The notes: generated from the letters alone by a model not told the origin. Positions 35,432 to 47,275 are shown, counted from the first letter of the stretch. The stretch: 64,000 nt of DNA from Lantana camara (GCA_037501455.1 CM074865.1:8505001-8569000); one strand, 5' to 3'. A program made the numbers and translations.

Positions 35432-36330
35432 GTTTATCATGAGCTCGACATTAATAACATGTAAAATTCTTTTCATACCACCAAATATCTAGGAGTATTC
35501 ACGAATTTGAATACCAGATATGCATCAAATTATGCTGGAATTGCACAATTCGGCAGGATGGCTTCTCCCTCAAATCAATGCAAGTCTCATAAATGAAAGC
35601 GAAAGATTAAACTGGTTGAAATTGAATCAGAATAATTACATTTTTTTAACCACAATCAGTACATATATATATGGGGATAAAAGAGCTTCAACATGAAAGG
35701 CAAATAAATGTTTGAACTACAAATTTTTATGTAGTTATCGCAACTATTAGTTTAATGAAGCAAAATCGATATTTTCATAATATTATAATTCATAAAAATT
35801 CATAGTAAATAAACCACAAATTCAATCATTATTACATAGAAATTAATACTTTTATGGGTTCTAATCACTCCTCCTCCCCATAAAGCTCACAAATAATTAT
35901 TTGAGTGGACTATTTTTTTTAGGATGAAGTGGTTAGTAAATTAATATTACTAGAAAAAAAAAAAAAAAAAGTAAAATACGTGGTGCACATATTAATTTTT
36001 TTAGTGCACATGTCATTTTCAAACTGTCTCAGAAATGCAATTTTTCTTGGTTACTAAAACAATTTTTCCATAGGAAAAAAATTGTCTTGAAAGGACACCT
36101 AAGATAATTGGTAACCACATTTTATATTTATTTCTTGATATAACCGAACAGAAATTCATAAAATAATGAAATAACAACTTGGCCACAGTACTTCCAGCCT
36201 AATCAAATGCAAATTAAATTCATAGTTTTCAAGATTTAATTAATTGAAGAATGAAGAAGGTCCTGCGTGCGTGCAAGCTTTCGAATGTTTCGGAATTGAA
36301 TCTCATTAAATTAATGTGCTGATATTTTGT
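35432..36330. other. Intergenic region between alpha-1 and beta-1
   Basis: This continues the alpha downstream sequence interrupted by LINE-2 and matches unit B (about 55,687-56,580). It contains GCAAGTCTCATAAATGAA (about 35,581), the empty version of the site where the truncated LINE sits at 39,204. I see no ORF or RNA gene. Confidence 0.5.
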
Positions 36331-36340
36331 GCTATAATAT

Positions 36341-36440
36341 ATGCAGTTACTTGTTGAACAATTTAATAGTATTATGAATGTTATAATATATGCAGTTACT
36401 TTATTTCTGGATAGATATTCAGTTTGCACTATATATAAAT
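36341..36440 (+). promoter_or_regulatory. Beta-1 upstream region: paired ATGCAGTTAC motif and TATA box
   Basis: ATGCAGTTAC lies at 36,341-36,350 and 36,390-36,399 (49-bp period). ATATATAAAT at 36,431-36,440 is the likely TATA box, about 60 bp before the ATG. Confidence 0.6.
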
Positions 36441-36495
36441 TAGGGGTTTCTATCAAGCACCAAATTCCAATGAGAAAGTAAGAGGCATATATATC

Positions 36496-37661
36496 ATGGA
36501 GAAGACAATCACATCAGCTAGCCTCACCTTCTTGGCTCTTCTCATGGTCACATTTGGTAAACCTTTATCAGCTTTCCCTTTCGCAATATTACAATGGCAA
36601 TCATTTTTTATTTGAGAAATTACGACATAGAAATTCCTGATATTTATAATAAAGAAATAACTATATCCGAATACCTTTTATTTAGGATTAATTACTATGC
36701 AGTGCATTTAGATGAAGAAATTTCATTTTAGTCCCTAACTTTTGAGAACCATTTGTAATTCCCGATGTCCGTTTGGTTTCCATTGTATCATTCCAAAAAT
36801 ACCCCCGACTTTTTAAAATTTGATTTGTGACTCAAGGAACTTTGTTGTTAAATTCATAATTTGTAGAGAACATTTTGTTTATATTTCTGTAAATTTTAAG
36901 GAATGATTTTGTTCATATATAATACTTATACAAACCATTAGGGGTATAAGTGTACGTTTACAAATTTTATTAGGACCTCAAACCAAATAAGATTTACATG
37001 GATTAAAATATAATTTCTCGATCTAAATAGATTGCGTTGTAATTAAGTATAAATGTAGGATAATAAAATGTAAATGACCCAATAGTAAACTCTACATAAT
37101 TTTAGAAATTATCCCCACTTATGGTTTCAAAAAGGGGTATTATATTATAGAAGTACGGTGTTAAAAAGTTTTATATATCATAAAAGAGTCGATAGTTTAT
37201 TAGTAAATAGACTGCACTTATAAATAAATCGATTACAAATTCAAGTATCATTTGAGGTAGTTTGGGTACATATACACGTTTATTGCAAATGTCAGTAACT
37301 ATAACATAATGTCCCGTTCCGTTTTCTATAATTACAGGATCGGGGCATCACGGTGTACAAATAAAATACAATCGTCTCGATCGTGATGCAGCTAGTTAAT
37401 TACTTAACTTTATGATCATGTCCAGTTTTGGGAGAGCAAGCAAGGGTAGCACCATCTGCAGGAGAACTAGTCGAAGAAGGTGCCCATTGCGTAATAGTTC
37501 CATCTCGGGATCCAATTAATTGTGATTTATGTACAGCTATATGTTATTATGAAGGCAACAACCCAAATGCCCCTGGAGCCCTTCATTGTGATGTTATAGC
37601 TGCTACTCCAACTAATGGAGACGGTTATGATGGCTTAAAATGCTTTTTAGAGCATCCTTAG
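36496..37661 (+). CDS. Secreted cysteine-rich peptide gene, beta-1
   Basis: Exons 36,496-36,556 (61 bp) and 37,426-37,661, GT-AG phase-1 intron of 869 bp, 98 residues. Residues 1-22 (MEKTITSASLTFLALLMVTF) are a signal peptide. The mature part (about 75 residues) is acidic and has six cysteines spaced C-x10-C-x2-C-x3-C-x14-C-x17-C, probably three disulfides. The intron falls at the signal/mature boundary, as in plant defensin-like and SCR-type genes, but the spacing is not the classical defensin pattern and I do not recognise the family. The start is the only ATG in frame after the TATA box and is shared by all paralogs. It differs from beta-2 at two residues (Ala/Val and Tyr/Ser). Nothing in the gene is broken. 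Confidence 0.78.
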
Positions 37662-37864
37662 AATATCAGAAGTACTTCAAACCGGACGTTTCTTGTTTGA
37701 ATGATTTGAAATGGATAAATACCGTGGAAGTAATGATATATATATTTTCTGTTCTTTTATATGATCTCGATTTATTACTTTGAGTTGTATCAAACCTTGA
37801 AAGTGTAAAATTCTTCTTACCCAGATGGCCAGATCTGGAATACGGAATATCAAATAATATCAAC

Positions 37865-38769
37865 TTTTTATTTTTTTTTTTCCGCCGCATAAATCAACTA
37901 ACAACTCAATTTCTTCACAAAATCACCTTAACCACTAACGAGGTAGTTCGATAAGGCAAATATGCCATTCTTTTCACATTTTACAGTACCAGGTGTTAAA
38001 CACCAAACTATAAGGAAATAATCCTCATGACTCAGTTCACTAACACTCAGTTCAATATAAGATGTTTCCAATATTTCAGTACCTTCGTGGGCTCCGCTCA
38101 ATAATCCTCTCAGAAGGGCACTCAAACGCCATATGACCACGACCTCCACAGTTCCTACATATAACTGCTTCCGTGCAATCCCTGCTCATATGACCACACT
38201 GGTTGCAGTTCCTGCACACTATATCCCTATAAGCGCCATTGCGGCCCCCACCACGCCTCTCACCGAATCACTCTTTGGACACTACCTTTCCACGTGCCCC
38301 GAGATGCTACACAAGTTGCAAACAGGGTCTTCTTGTCACTCGCGGGCGATGTGGCTTGTCTTTCTACAGTTCTTGCATGCCTTATCATTTGTGCATTCGG
38401 CTGCAGTTGTTGCACAGCCTCGTATCGCCAGGTGGCAGCTCAGGATTGGAGCACTCCCTGGCCCGGTGGCCGGACTTCCCACATAAATGGCAGAGGCCTT
38501 CGTTCGGACATGTGCTTGCTGTATGCCCCCGGTTCGCGACAGTTCCAACCTAGGGCCTTTGAAGTGCAATCTGATGCAATGTGCCCTGGAAGACCACATT
38601 TGTTACAAACAGCAACATTGGCGCATTCTCTGGCGAAGTGACCTGGCCGTCTGCAGTTGTTGCACAAGTTGTTATGACTGTGTTTGGGGGGAAAGCTCTC
38701 CATGTTTTCGCCTCGACAACCAAGTATGGAGTCGCTTCCCTCTGATGTGAATAACTTCTGCCGCCTTTC
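37865..38769 (-). pseudogene. Processed pseudogene of a CNBP/GIS2-like CCHC zinc-knuckle protein (copy A)
   Basis: The parent is a nucleic-acid-binding protein with serial C-x2-C-x4-H-x4-C knuckles. On the minus strand the copy starts at MESFPPKHSHN (38,703) and reads CNNCRRPGHFAREC, CNKCGLPGHIASDC, further knuckles, VCRNCNQSGHMSRDC, a last knuckle, and ends PRRY at 38,076. It has no introns, a poly-A tail (T on plus, 37,865-37,881), and a 19-bp target duplication (37,846-37,864 and 38,770-38,788, one mismatch): the marks of L1-driven retroposition. Breaks: an extra base in a C run near 38,527, a TGA at a knuckle Cys near 38,340, and a deletion within the fifth knuckle near 38,400 that copy B shares. 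It is not functional. Confidence 0.9.
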
Positions 38770-38788
38770 AATATCAAATAATATCTAC

Positions 38789-39193
38789 TTAAACTACTAT
38801 TATTAGGTATGTTGCTCCTATTTAAGACTCTACCCGGCAATGCATGTGGATGTTGTGGAAGTGGAATTACATGCTTCTCTGCTTTGATTTTTAGTGCGTC
38901 CAGGTTTATTCCTACTTGTTTGACAATATTATCCTCGTTTCTTTTATATATATTTCTTTCTGAGTGCATTCAAGCCGATAGTTTGTAATTCTATCTTGGT
39001 ATATATTATGCGCTTTTAATATCTCGTTTATTACGAGTTTGAATCGATAACATGCAAAATTCTTCCCTCCACCAAATATCGAGGAATTTTTTATTCCAAA
39101 AATGCATCCAATTATGATGCCATAAAGTCAAACTGCTAAAATTGCACCGTTCGGCAGTATGGCTTCTCCCGCTAATTGGTCCAAATCAATGCA
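38789..39193. other. Peptide-gene downstream module
   Basis: This matches the regions downstream of alpha (24,055-24,290 and 55,460-55,680). It is part of the older gene-plus-flank repeat that produced alpha, beta and gamma. A minus-strand ORF of about 60 codons is shared by the copies but resembles nothing I know. Confidence 0.45.
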
Positions 39194-39203
39194 AGTCTCG
39201 TAA

Positions 39204-39730
39204 TTGGCAACAATTGCTAAGAATAAGGATAATAATGACAAGTGGTGGTGGAATGAGGTTAGTCGTGTGCGCCTAGTATGCAACTTTGGTATTGAAGGTT
39301 TGTACTATGTACATGTTGCCCCGACACCAACTAAACAATCTTAATATCTACCCTGTGGATGCGAGCAAGATAGAAGCGATCAGCAGTCGCCAGATGTACA
39401 TCACATCGATGTGCATCGAACTTGCCCGGAAGTCTGGAAGCCTCTTTAGTAGGCCAGCGTGTAATCCGATGAATTTTCTTAGCGTGAGGGGTTGTAATTC
39501 TCTATTAGAACGTATCAAAGATATCATGGCTAGTGATATCTTGAATGATTCTTGGAATTTTTGGAATAATGCCCTTTGTAATGACCTTGTTTTTATTTTT
39601 CGTGGGCATATAGTATCAATGATCCTTGGATCATGAACAATTGCATTCGTTTAGTTTGGTTGGTATTTATGAGGGGGGTCCTCGGTAATAACCCTACGGC
39701 TTCCTGCCGGTTTTTTTATTTTTTTTAGAA
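39204..39730 (+). mobile_element. 5'-truncated LINE 3' end (unit A copy)
   Basis: About 530 bp of LINE 3' region, ending with GATCCTTGGATCATGAAC..ATGAGGGGGGTCCTCGG, the same 3' signature as LINE-1 and LINE-2. Target duplications are AAGTCTCGTAA (39,193-39,203) and AAGTCTCATAA (39,731-39,741). The empty site is preserved near 35,583 and 55,837. The tail is T-rich (39,710-39,726), not poly-A. The reading frame inside (39,286-39,636) is a 3'-region relic. Confidence 0.8.
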
Positions 39731-39741
39731 AAGTCTCATAA

Positions 39742-40380
39742 ATGAAGGGGAAAGATTAAACTGGTTGAACTTTGAATCGGAATTACATAATTTTGTGCAG
39801 TTATCACAACTATTAGTTTAACGTAGCAAATCTCACTAATCTAGTATCGATATTTTCATAATAATATAATTCATATGAATTAATAGTAAATATAACCACA
39901 AATTCAATCATTATTACACAAAAATTAATACTTTTATGGGTTCTAATTAATGACGACTCCTCCCCAAGCTCACAACTAAGAGTGGACAAATTTCTTTTTA
40001 ACTGGCTGAAGTGGCTACAAAGTAATTATTAGAAAAAGATAATAGTGAAATACTTGAGGCATGCATCGTTTTTCTGGTGAATATGTTATTTTCGACAAAA
40101 AATGTCTTAGAAATGCAATTTTTTCCTGGTTACAAGGCAACTTTTAGAAACAGGGAAAAAAAAAACAAAAAAGTCTAAAAAAGACAATTCTAAGATAATT
40201 GGTATTCAGATTTTGTATTTTTTCCTAATACAGCAGACGCATAACAACTTAGGACACAGTACTTCCAGCCTAATTAAATGCAAAATCCAAGATTGAATTA
40301 ATAATTAATTGAAAAGGGCAAGCTTTGCGATGTCTCAGAATTGAAGCTTACTAAATTAATGTGTTAATATTTTCTGTTAT
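39742..40380. other. Intergenic region upstream of gamma
   Basis: AT-rich flank similar to the regions upstream of beta-1 and beta-2 (about 35,620 and 55,860 onward). There are no genes or element ends that I can see. Confidence 0.4.
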
Positions 40381-40385
40381 GATAT

Positions 40386-40485
40386 ATGCAGTTACTTGTT
40401 GAACAATTTAATATTATTATGAATGTTATGATATATGCAGTTACTTTGTTCTTGAATAGATCTTCATTTTTCACTATATATATAA
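40386..40485 (+). promoter_or_regulatory. Gamma upstream region: paired ATGCAGTTAC motif and TATA box
   Basis: The motif lies at 40,386-40,395 and 40,435-40,444 (49-bp period), with TATATATAAATT at about 40,476-40,487. Confidence 0.6.
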
Positions 40486-40541
40486 ATTAGGGTTTCTATC
40501 TTGCATGCACCAAATTCCAACGAAAAAGTAAGAGGCATATC

Positions 40542-41692
40542 ATGGAGAAGACATTTACATCAGCTAGCCTCACCTTCTTGGCTTTTCTCATGGTCATATT
40601 TGGTAAGCCTTTGTCAGCTTTCCCTTTCGCAATATTGCAATGGCAATCATTTTTTATTTGAGAACTTACGACATAGAAATCCCTGATATTTATAATAACG
40701 AAGTAATTATATCCGACTACCCTTTCTTTAAGCTTAATTACAATGCAATTCATCTAGATCGAAAAATTATAATTTACTCCCTAAGTTTTGATAACCGTAT
40801 GTAATCCCTGACGTCCGTTAAATTCCATTATGTCATTCTAAAAATATCTCTCCCCCCAATTTTTAAAAATTGATTTGTAAGTCCGGAAACTGTGTTTTTA
40901 AATTCATAATTTGCAGAGATCGTTTTATTTGTATTTGTAAATTTTAAGGAATGATTTTGGTCATATATAATACTTGTACAAACCATTAATAGGGGTATAA
41001 GTGTACTTTTACAAATTTTTTTATGAATCTCAAACCAAATAAATTTTATAGGGATTAAAATGTAATTTCTCGATGTAAATAGACTATATTGTAATTAAGT
41101 ATAAATGCAGAATAATAAAATATAAATGACCTGTATTAAAATCTATATAACTTTAGAAAGTACCCCACTTATGGTTTCAAAAAGGGGTATTATAGAAGTA
41201 AAGTGTTAAAGTTTTATATATCATAGACAAGCAGATAGTTTGTGGTAAGTAGACTGCACCTATAAACAAATTGATTACAAATTCAATTATCATTTGAGGT
41301 AGTTTGGGTATATATACACGTTTATTGCAAATGTCAGGAACTATACCGTAATGTCCCATCCCGTTTTCTATATTTACGAAATCGGGGCGTCATGGTGTAC
41401 AAATAAAATACAATCGTCTCGATCATGATTCAATTAGCTTAATTGTTTAACATTATGATGATGTGCAGGTTTGGGAGTGGTAGCAACGTTTGAAGGATCA
41501 GAAGTAGTTCATGAAGGTGAGCAGTGCGTAATAATGTCATCTGGGAATCCAGTTAATTGTAAGTCATGTACAATTATATGTCATTACAAAGACGACAACC
41601 CCAATCCCCAGAACCCTCATTGTAATGTTGCAGCTACTACTAACGCATACGGACCTTATAATGGTTTATCTTGCTTTAGAAAGCGTCCTTAG
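40542..41692 (+). CDS. Secreted cysteine-rich peptide gene, gamma
   Basis: Exons 40,542-40,602 (61 bp) and 41,469-41,692, GT-AG phase-1 intron of 866 bp, 94 residues. The signal peptide is MEKTFTSASLTFLAFLMVIF. The mature part keeps six cysteines (C-x10-C-x2-C-x3-C-x13-C-x16-C) but diverges strongly from beta between them, for example KSCTIICHYKDDNP against DLCTAICYYEGNNP. It ends in basic FRKRP where beta has FLEHP. The divergence is concentrated in the mature part, while the signal peptide and intron are well conserved. It is intact and is the most diverged member. The corresponding unit B copy would lie beyond 64,000. Confidence 0.75.
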
Positions 41693-42444
41693 AACATCAA
41701 GATCACTTCTTCAATTTGCTGGAATATAAGTTCTTGTTTGAATGAGTTGAACTCAGGTAGTCATGTTTCTTTGTTTCTTTTCAAATTTGACTACATTCAT
41801 ATATATATATATATGTTCCGACCTAAGAGTTTGTTGTGTACGAGTTGGTTATCATCATTTTTACATCTCGCCTATTATACATTGTTGCTACACATAGTTT
41901 CATACTACACTTTTTTCTTGTGTAGGCACGATTGGTGTAGTAAGAACTGTCGCTACACTTTAAAATGAAGCAAGATATATTATTCTACCTACATTCTAAT
42001 GTGTAGTAACACAAAGGTCATACTACACTTTTAAGTGCATTTAGAATTTAAAATTATAAAATAATTTAACTCTTCCTACAAATAAATGTGTAGCAAGAAA
42101 TTAATATATTTAAAAAATAATTATTAATTTGAGATTTTTGTATCCGAATTTTGTAATCAAATCGATTGCAAAAAATAATTAATTTTATATTTTATATTTA
42201 TTTGCATCTATTGCAAAAAAGTAAGTTTTAGTTGCAAAACAATATCAATTTTGCATTCTATTCTATTTTCCAATATTTAATATTTTATTTTCATATATTT
42301 TTTAAAAATTATATTGCAAATTCTGCTACATAATATAGTGCTATAATTTTTTGAAAATGTCAATTCTAAAACTATATTACTAATAAAATCAAACTATCAA
42401 ACAAACATTTCAATCAAAAATATTTTATAAATAAAAAAATAATC
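41693..42444. other. Gamma downstream region with GTGTAG/CTACAC-rich segment
   Basis: From about 41,830 to 42,080 CTACAC, GTGTAGTA and similar units recur on both strands, for example TACTACACTT at about 41,908 and 42,022. This suggests part of a CACTA-like subterminal array. The rest is AT-rich. The segment is cut at 42,444 by the start of duplication unit B. Confidence 0.35.
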
Positions 42445-43347
42445 TGATGCACATCGGACCGCTCACTTGTTCACTGACATGGTTGTTAAGCTCCATGGGA
42501 TCCCTGCTTCCATTGTTTCAGATCGGGACGCGGTGTTCACGAGCCGTTTTTGGCGGGAGCTTCATCAGTTGAGCGGTACTACGCTCAAGGATAGCTCCGC
42601 CTTTCATCCACAAACGGATGGGCAGACCGAGGTTATGAATTGGACGTTGGAGCAATATTTACGAGCTTTTTATGATGAGCGTCCCCAACGTTGGACTGTG
42701 TTGCTTCCGTGGGCGGAGTATTCTTTGAATACAAGCTATCATTCCGGTATTCGTATGACTCCTTTCCAGGCAGTCTATGGCGGCCTCCACCAGACTTGAT
42801 CCCTTACCGGCGAGGTGATAGTAAGGTGGCTGCGGTGATCTGCGTCGCAATTTGGGGGAGGCTCAGTCCCGGACAAAGGCGTTGGCTGATGCCCGGCGTC
42901 GCGATGTCTAATTTGAGGTTGGCGAATTGGTACTTTTAAAATTACGACCTTATAGACAACATTCCGTAGCGTAGTCAGAAGTTGGCTAAAAGATTTTATG
43001 GCTCGTTTGAGGTCATCGCCAGAGTTGGCCCGATGGCTTACAAGTTGCGTTTGCCGGAATCATCTCGTTTTTCATGTGTCTTTGCTGCGCAAGTTTTGGA
43101 AGGGTACTGATACAGGGCCTGTGGTTCATGATTCGCTGCCGGATGATTTGCGACAGGGTACGGTACCATCTCGGCCTGTCAAAGTGCATGAAGTTCGAAC
43201 CGTTTTGCATAATGGGAAGTTGGAGGAGCTGTGGTTGGTTAGTTGGTCCGATGGCTCCCTTGATGATGCGTCCTGGGAACCTGCGTGTAATATGCGTCGG
43301 TTCTTTCCGACTTTTCACCTTGAGGACAAGGTGGTTCTCGGGTGGAG
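42445..43347 (+). pseudogene. Ty3/gypsy integrase and chromodomain-like tail, unit B copy
   Basis: The frame 42,467-42,799 holds the integrase core end (FTDMVVKLHGIPASIVSDRD, FHPQTDGQTE) better preserved than in unit A. A frameshifted region follows, then LEELWLVSWSDGSLDDASWEP and FPTFHLEDKVV. The N-terminal half of the integrase is absent because the duplication starts here. Confidence 0.85.
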
Positions 43348-43759
43348 TGATATGGATGTGCCGTAGGATGGTGATACGTCTGGAGGGTCTGGACTAGTCG
43401 AAGATGGTGATGGGCAAGGAGAGGTCTAGTGATTCTGCTAATCCAGTCCGAATGAGTGAAAGGGTGAAGAAAGCTCCTGGATGGCAGAAAACGTATGTCA
43501 TGGCCAAGAAGCGTTAACTTTATTCTGTTATATCATAAGACTGATAAGAGTAGTTTAGTTAGTTGGGTTACTTCTCTTTATTGTATTTCTTTCCTTTTCC
43601 GTTTCCTAGGCTGAGTAGGTCTCTTTTATTATATATTGTTCGGGTCACTTTGGATGAGGATACATCAATAATATTTTCCCTAATTTTCCAATCTAAATTC
43701 TCTACTCTCTTTCTCGTCTAATTCTTCACCGTTCCGATCGGTCTTTTCCGTAAATTGCA
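43348..43759 (+). repeat. 3' LTR of the gypsy remnant (unit B)
   Basis: It starts TGATATGGATGTGCC after the purine tract GGGTGGAG and is colinear with 19,559-19,970. The right end (AAATTGCA) is estimated. Confidence 0.55.
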
Positions 43760-44835
43760 CGAGCGTGGGACGACTCTAACGTCTCTTGAAGGATAAGCAT
43801 ACTTATCAGAATGTTTTTGGGCTCAATAAACACTTATAAAGAATTTATATCGTACCAATTTTATAGAAATAGGAAGAGTTTGAACCTGCGACTTAATTAA
43901 AATCAAATTCTATGGTATTTTAATTATTAGAAAGAAAAAAAGAAAGACCCCTCGAGCATTATTACAAATCCAAAATAAAGAAATGTTCAAAGCACAAATA
44001 AAAATTTCAAAAGTACCACTAAAGCCGAAGTCATATCATCACACGCTAAAGTATGGGTAATCCTATTTGCGCCACATCTAATAGAAGAAAAATAATAAGA
44101 GTACACATATTTGTTTGATCTCATAAAACACATTCCTTAATGTCGATTGAACATTTTCGGTGCTCTTATTTGATTTATCACAATGACATTGTCGTCTTCG
44201 ATGATCACTTTCTTCAATCAAAATCTCTCGTAAATCTCTCAAGAAAGCTCAATGCTGTATCTAGTTCATCACTTCGTGGGAAAGACGGTTAAAGGATTGT
44301 TCAAAGGGAAGAAATTAAATTAATGTGAGCAATAAATAGATAGATGGATAACGTTTTATTTGGGATCATATTTGCACAGTGCACCTCTACAACGAGATTA
44401 GCAAACTTTAAGTGCTCAAATTACCTTTAAAACTCAAAATTATAATACGTAGTGTATGTGAATTTTTTTTAGAAAGATTAACTAAAATTGCACTCGAGAA
44501 AATGTATAACTTTCTCGGTACATAATTAAGCTAGCCTTGAAAGCGTGTTAAAGAAATCTCCTTTTTTTTATAGATTGAGAATTAATGTAGCTTGTAATAT
44601 CCATCTAATAAAGTAGAATTTAGCTTTTCTCGTTGTAGCCACCAAAAAACAAAAAAAAAAAAAAAAAACTGTGTGTAAACATATTATTTTTCTGGAGTAC
44701 GTGTCATGTTTTCTGATTTTAGTTGCGTGATATTTTGTCAATCGTAAAAAAAAAAAAATTCCAAAAAATTGTCATTGGGATAGTTGATACCCAAATTTGC
44801 ATTTTGCTCTAAAGTATCAGATCGGAATTTGATAA
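43760..44835. other. Unannotated spacer, unit B
   Basis: Counterpart of 19,971-21,027, with small indels. Nothing coding or element-like is visible. Confidence 0.4.
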
Positions 44836-44844
44836 AAAAATGTA

Positions 44845-45798
44845 GGGAAAAATGCAAGTGGCCCCCTCAAAATTTTCTATTTTGGCACTAAATCCCCTAA
44901 AAATAAGATTACAAGATCTTCCCCCTTGAAAATTTATTTTCCATTATAACTTTCCCCCAATATTAATATCTCACCAAAATCTCACTTGTCTTTTAATATT
45001 TTTCTCTCCACAATTAATCTAGATGAAGTGATTTGAATTAATCTCCAATTTTGTCGAAAATGATAGCAAACAAAATATCAACTAAAATTATATTGAGCAA
45101 GATTTTCTCTTTTTTTTTTTTCATTTTCATCATAAACCAAAATTATAAGGAAGATAAAATAAGAAAAAAAAGGTTTTGTATTTTATTCCAATATTCAATG
45201 TCAAATGACTATCAAAATTAATTAATATAAAATCTCAATTTTGTTTGAACATTAAGAAGATAAAAAGGAGAGAAATTATTCTTATCAAGCACTAAAAACA
45301 TAAAAATAATTAAAAAAACATACGAAAGAAATATCTAATAATCATAATTTCATGTGTTTTTAATGATGACAATTCTAATTTAATCGAAATCCTAGCTGCA
45401 AAGTTCATAATACCAATAGAGTTCTTGTTTTCCAATGATAAAATGTGTTTTAGTTGAAGATAATTTTTTTGTGGTTTGATTTGATACGAAAGATACATGT
45501 TAATTATATTTAGTGATATCGGAAGGATTTTTATAAACCCTAATTGTGATCTTTTCGTTTTAGTCAATAATTAATTGTGGAGAGAAAAATATTAAAAAAT
45601 AACTATGTCCTTTTTATAAAAATTAAAAAGCTCATCTATTTATTTTTGATGAGATTTGGTGAGATTTTAGTGAGATTTTAATATTGGGGGAAAGTGCAAT
45701 GAAAATTAAATTTTTAAGGGGCAGGATCTTGTAATCTTATTTTTAGGGGGTTTAGTGCTAAAATAGAAAATTTTGAGGGGGTGACGTGCATTTTTCCC
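44845..45798. mobile_element. Mutator-like MITE, unit B copy (uninterrupted)
   Basis: The inverted repeats begin GGGAAAAATG and end CATTTTTCCC, with 9-bp duplications AAAAATGTA at 44,836-44,844 and 45,799-45,807. It is colinear with the outer element of unit A but lacks the 808-bp inner MITE, so it shows the pre-insertion state. Confidence 0.88.
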
Positions 45799-45895
45799 AA
45801 AAATGTATAACAATTTGGACAAAGTAATTCTAGCCAAATTAAATGCAAAATTCATTGAAAAATTGTTACGTGCTTGCAAGCTTTGTAACATTTCA

Positions 45896-46085
45896 ATCGG
45901 GTGAGGATGAGGACGATCTGGAAACACAGAAAATTCAAGCCTCGCACCGTAGAGCTAACTCAGCTGATGAATTAGGTTACACGGAGGTCCAAAACCGAGG
46001 AAGGAAGAAGAAAAATAAACCCCATAACTTCGCCCCTAAAAGGATGGCTACGAGGTCATCGGGCGTGAACTCGGGTGAATCATGA
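45896..46085 (+). pseudogene. LINE-1 ORF1 C-terminal tail
   Basis: The remnant reads EDEDDLETQ, SHRRANSADELGYTEVQ and FAPKRMATRSSG, matching the LINE-2 ORF1 tail. It ends in TGA within ATGA, which overlaps the ORF2 start at 46,082. The rest of ORF1 was lost by 5' truncation on insertion. Confidence 0.85.
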
Positions 46086-47275
46086 TTTTGAAGGGACTAG
46101 TGTGGAATATACGAGGGATACGCAACGAGGGGAGACAACGTATCCTTAAAAGATATAGAAGAAAGAATAATTTGAATTTTATGGCTATTTTAGAACCTAT
46201 GGTTCAACCTGACTTTAATTTATTTTCTCGTATTTTTGGTTTTCCTAAAATTTACACTAATGAGTCTAATCACATCTGGTTTTTTTGTGAACAGGACACC
46301 GAAGTGGACATTCTTGAGGATAATCGACAATTCCTCCACATCAAACTCAAGAATAGCAGATGGAACAAAACCTATAAACTCTTTATTATATATACTAAAT
46401 CCACGACCAGTGGTAGGAGAGAGCTTTGGAACTTCATGAGAAACGAACAAGACCAATCCATACCTTGGCTACTCGGGGGCGACTTCAATATCATCACTAA
46501 GATTGAGGAGCGAAGTGGGGGAAACCAGCCGGACCTACTTGGTATGGCCGAATTCAACGACTTCATACAAGATTGCAATCTGACAGAACCACGGTTTGAG
46601 GGATCTGAATTCACTTGGGCTAAAGGTCAGATGAAGCAAAGGTTAGACAGAGTGATGGTCAACGAAACTTGGGCGGACAACTTCTCTAATACTTCTGTGA
46701 CTCACCTCCCGAGAGGTGGGTCGGATCATTGCCCTCTTCTTATAGGTTTCGGGGATGAGTATGTTAGTCCACCTGCTTCCTTCCGCTTCCAAGAGATGTG
46801 GCTTCGTCATCCAAATTTTGACGAGATGGTACGTGAAAACTGGGAGCAACCGTCTCACTCGTACGGGCTTTGGAAACTACATGACAAACTCAACAGACTT
46901 AAACTCTTTCTGAAAGACTGGAACAGACAAAGGTTTGGAAATATCTTTGACAAGGTTGAAGCAGCGGAGATAGTAGTTAAGCAGGCGGAGCACAGATATG
47001 ACAGTAACTCTAGCGAGGAGCACTTAATCGAGTTAAACAGATGCATAGCAATTAGAAACAGAGCAACAGCCATGGAGGAAGATTTCTGGAGGCAAAAAGC
47101 GGCATGCAAATGGATTGAGGACGGCGAGAGAAATACTAGTCAAGAAAAAGAGGTTCCGGGGGATAATTACGACAATAAAGGAAGGGAACGAGGAGATCAC
47201 GGACCAAAACTAGATGAGAGCTTCGGCGAAAAGTTTCTTCCAGGGTCTTCTCACTTCGGCAGGATCACCAAATGA
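46082..47275 (+). pseudogene. LINE-1 ORF2, endonuclease part
   Basis: It starts MILKGLVWNIRG. Endonuclease motifs run in order: AILEPM, IIYTKSTTSGRRELW, LLGGDFNIITK, QRLDRVMVN and GGSDHCPLLI. The DNA-nicking residues are all present. The linker ends WIEDGERNTSQEKE, where about 16 bases are missing relative to LINE-2 (near 47,137), so the frame is lost until the RT frame. A TAG at 47,211-47,213 adds a second break. Confidence 0.92.

Larger units (their letters stand above)
18592..42444 (+). repeat. Tandem segmental duplication, unit A (23.9 kb)
   Basis: Unit A begins at TGATGCTCATCGGACC within the integrase and ends where TGATGCACATCGGACC restarts at 42,445. From there unit B follows the same order: gypsy tail and LTR, spacer, Mutator-like MITE, alpha gene, beta gene, zinc-knuckle retrocopy, truncated LINE. 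Insertions found only in unit A are the MITE at 21,097-21,904 and the LINE at 24,280-35,411 with its CACTA elements. Without them the two units are close to colinear, with scattered substitutions and small indels. Confidence 0.9.
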
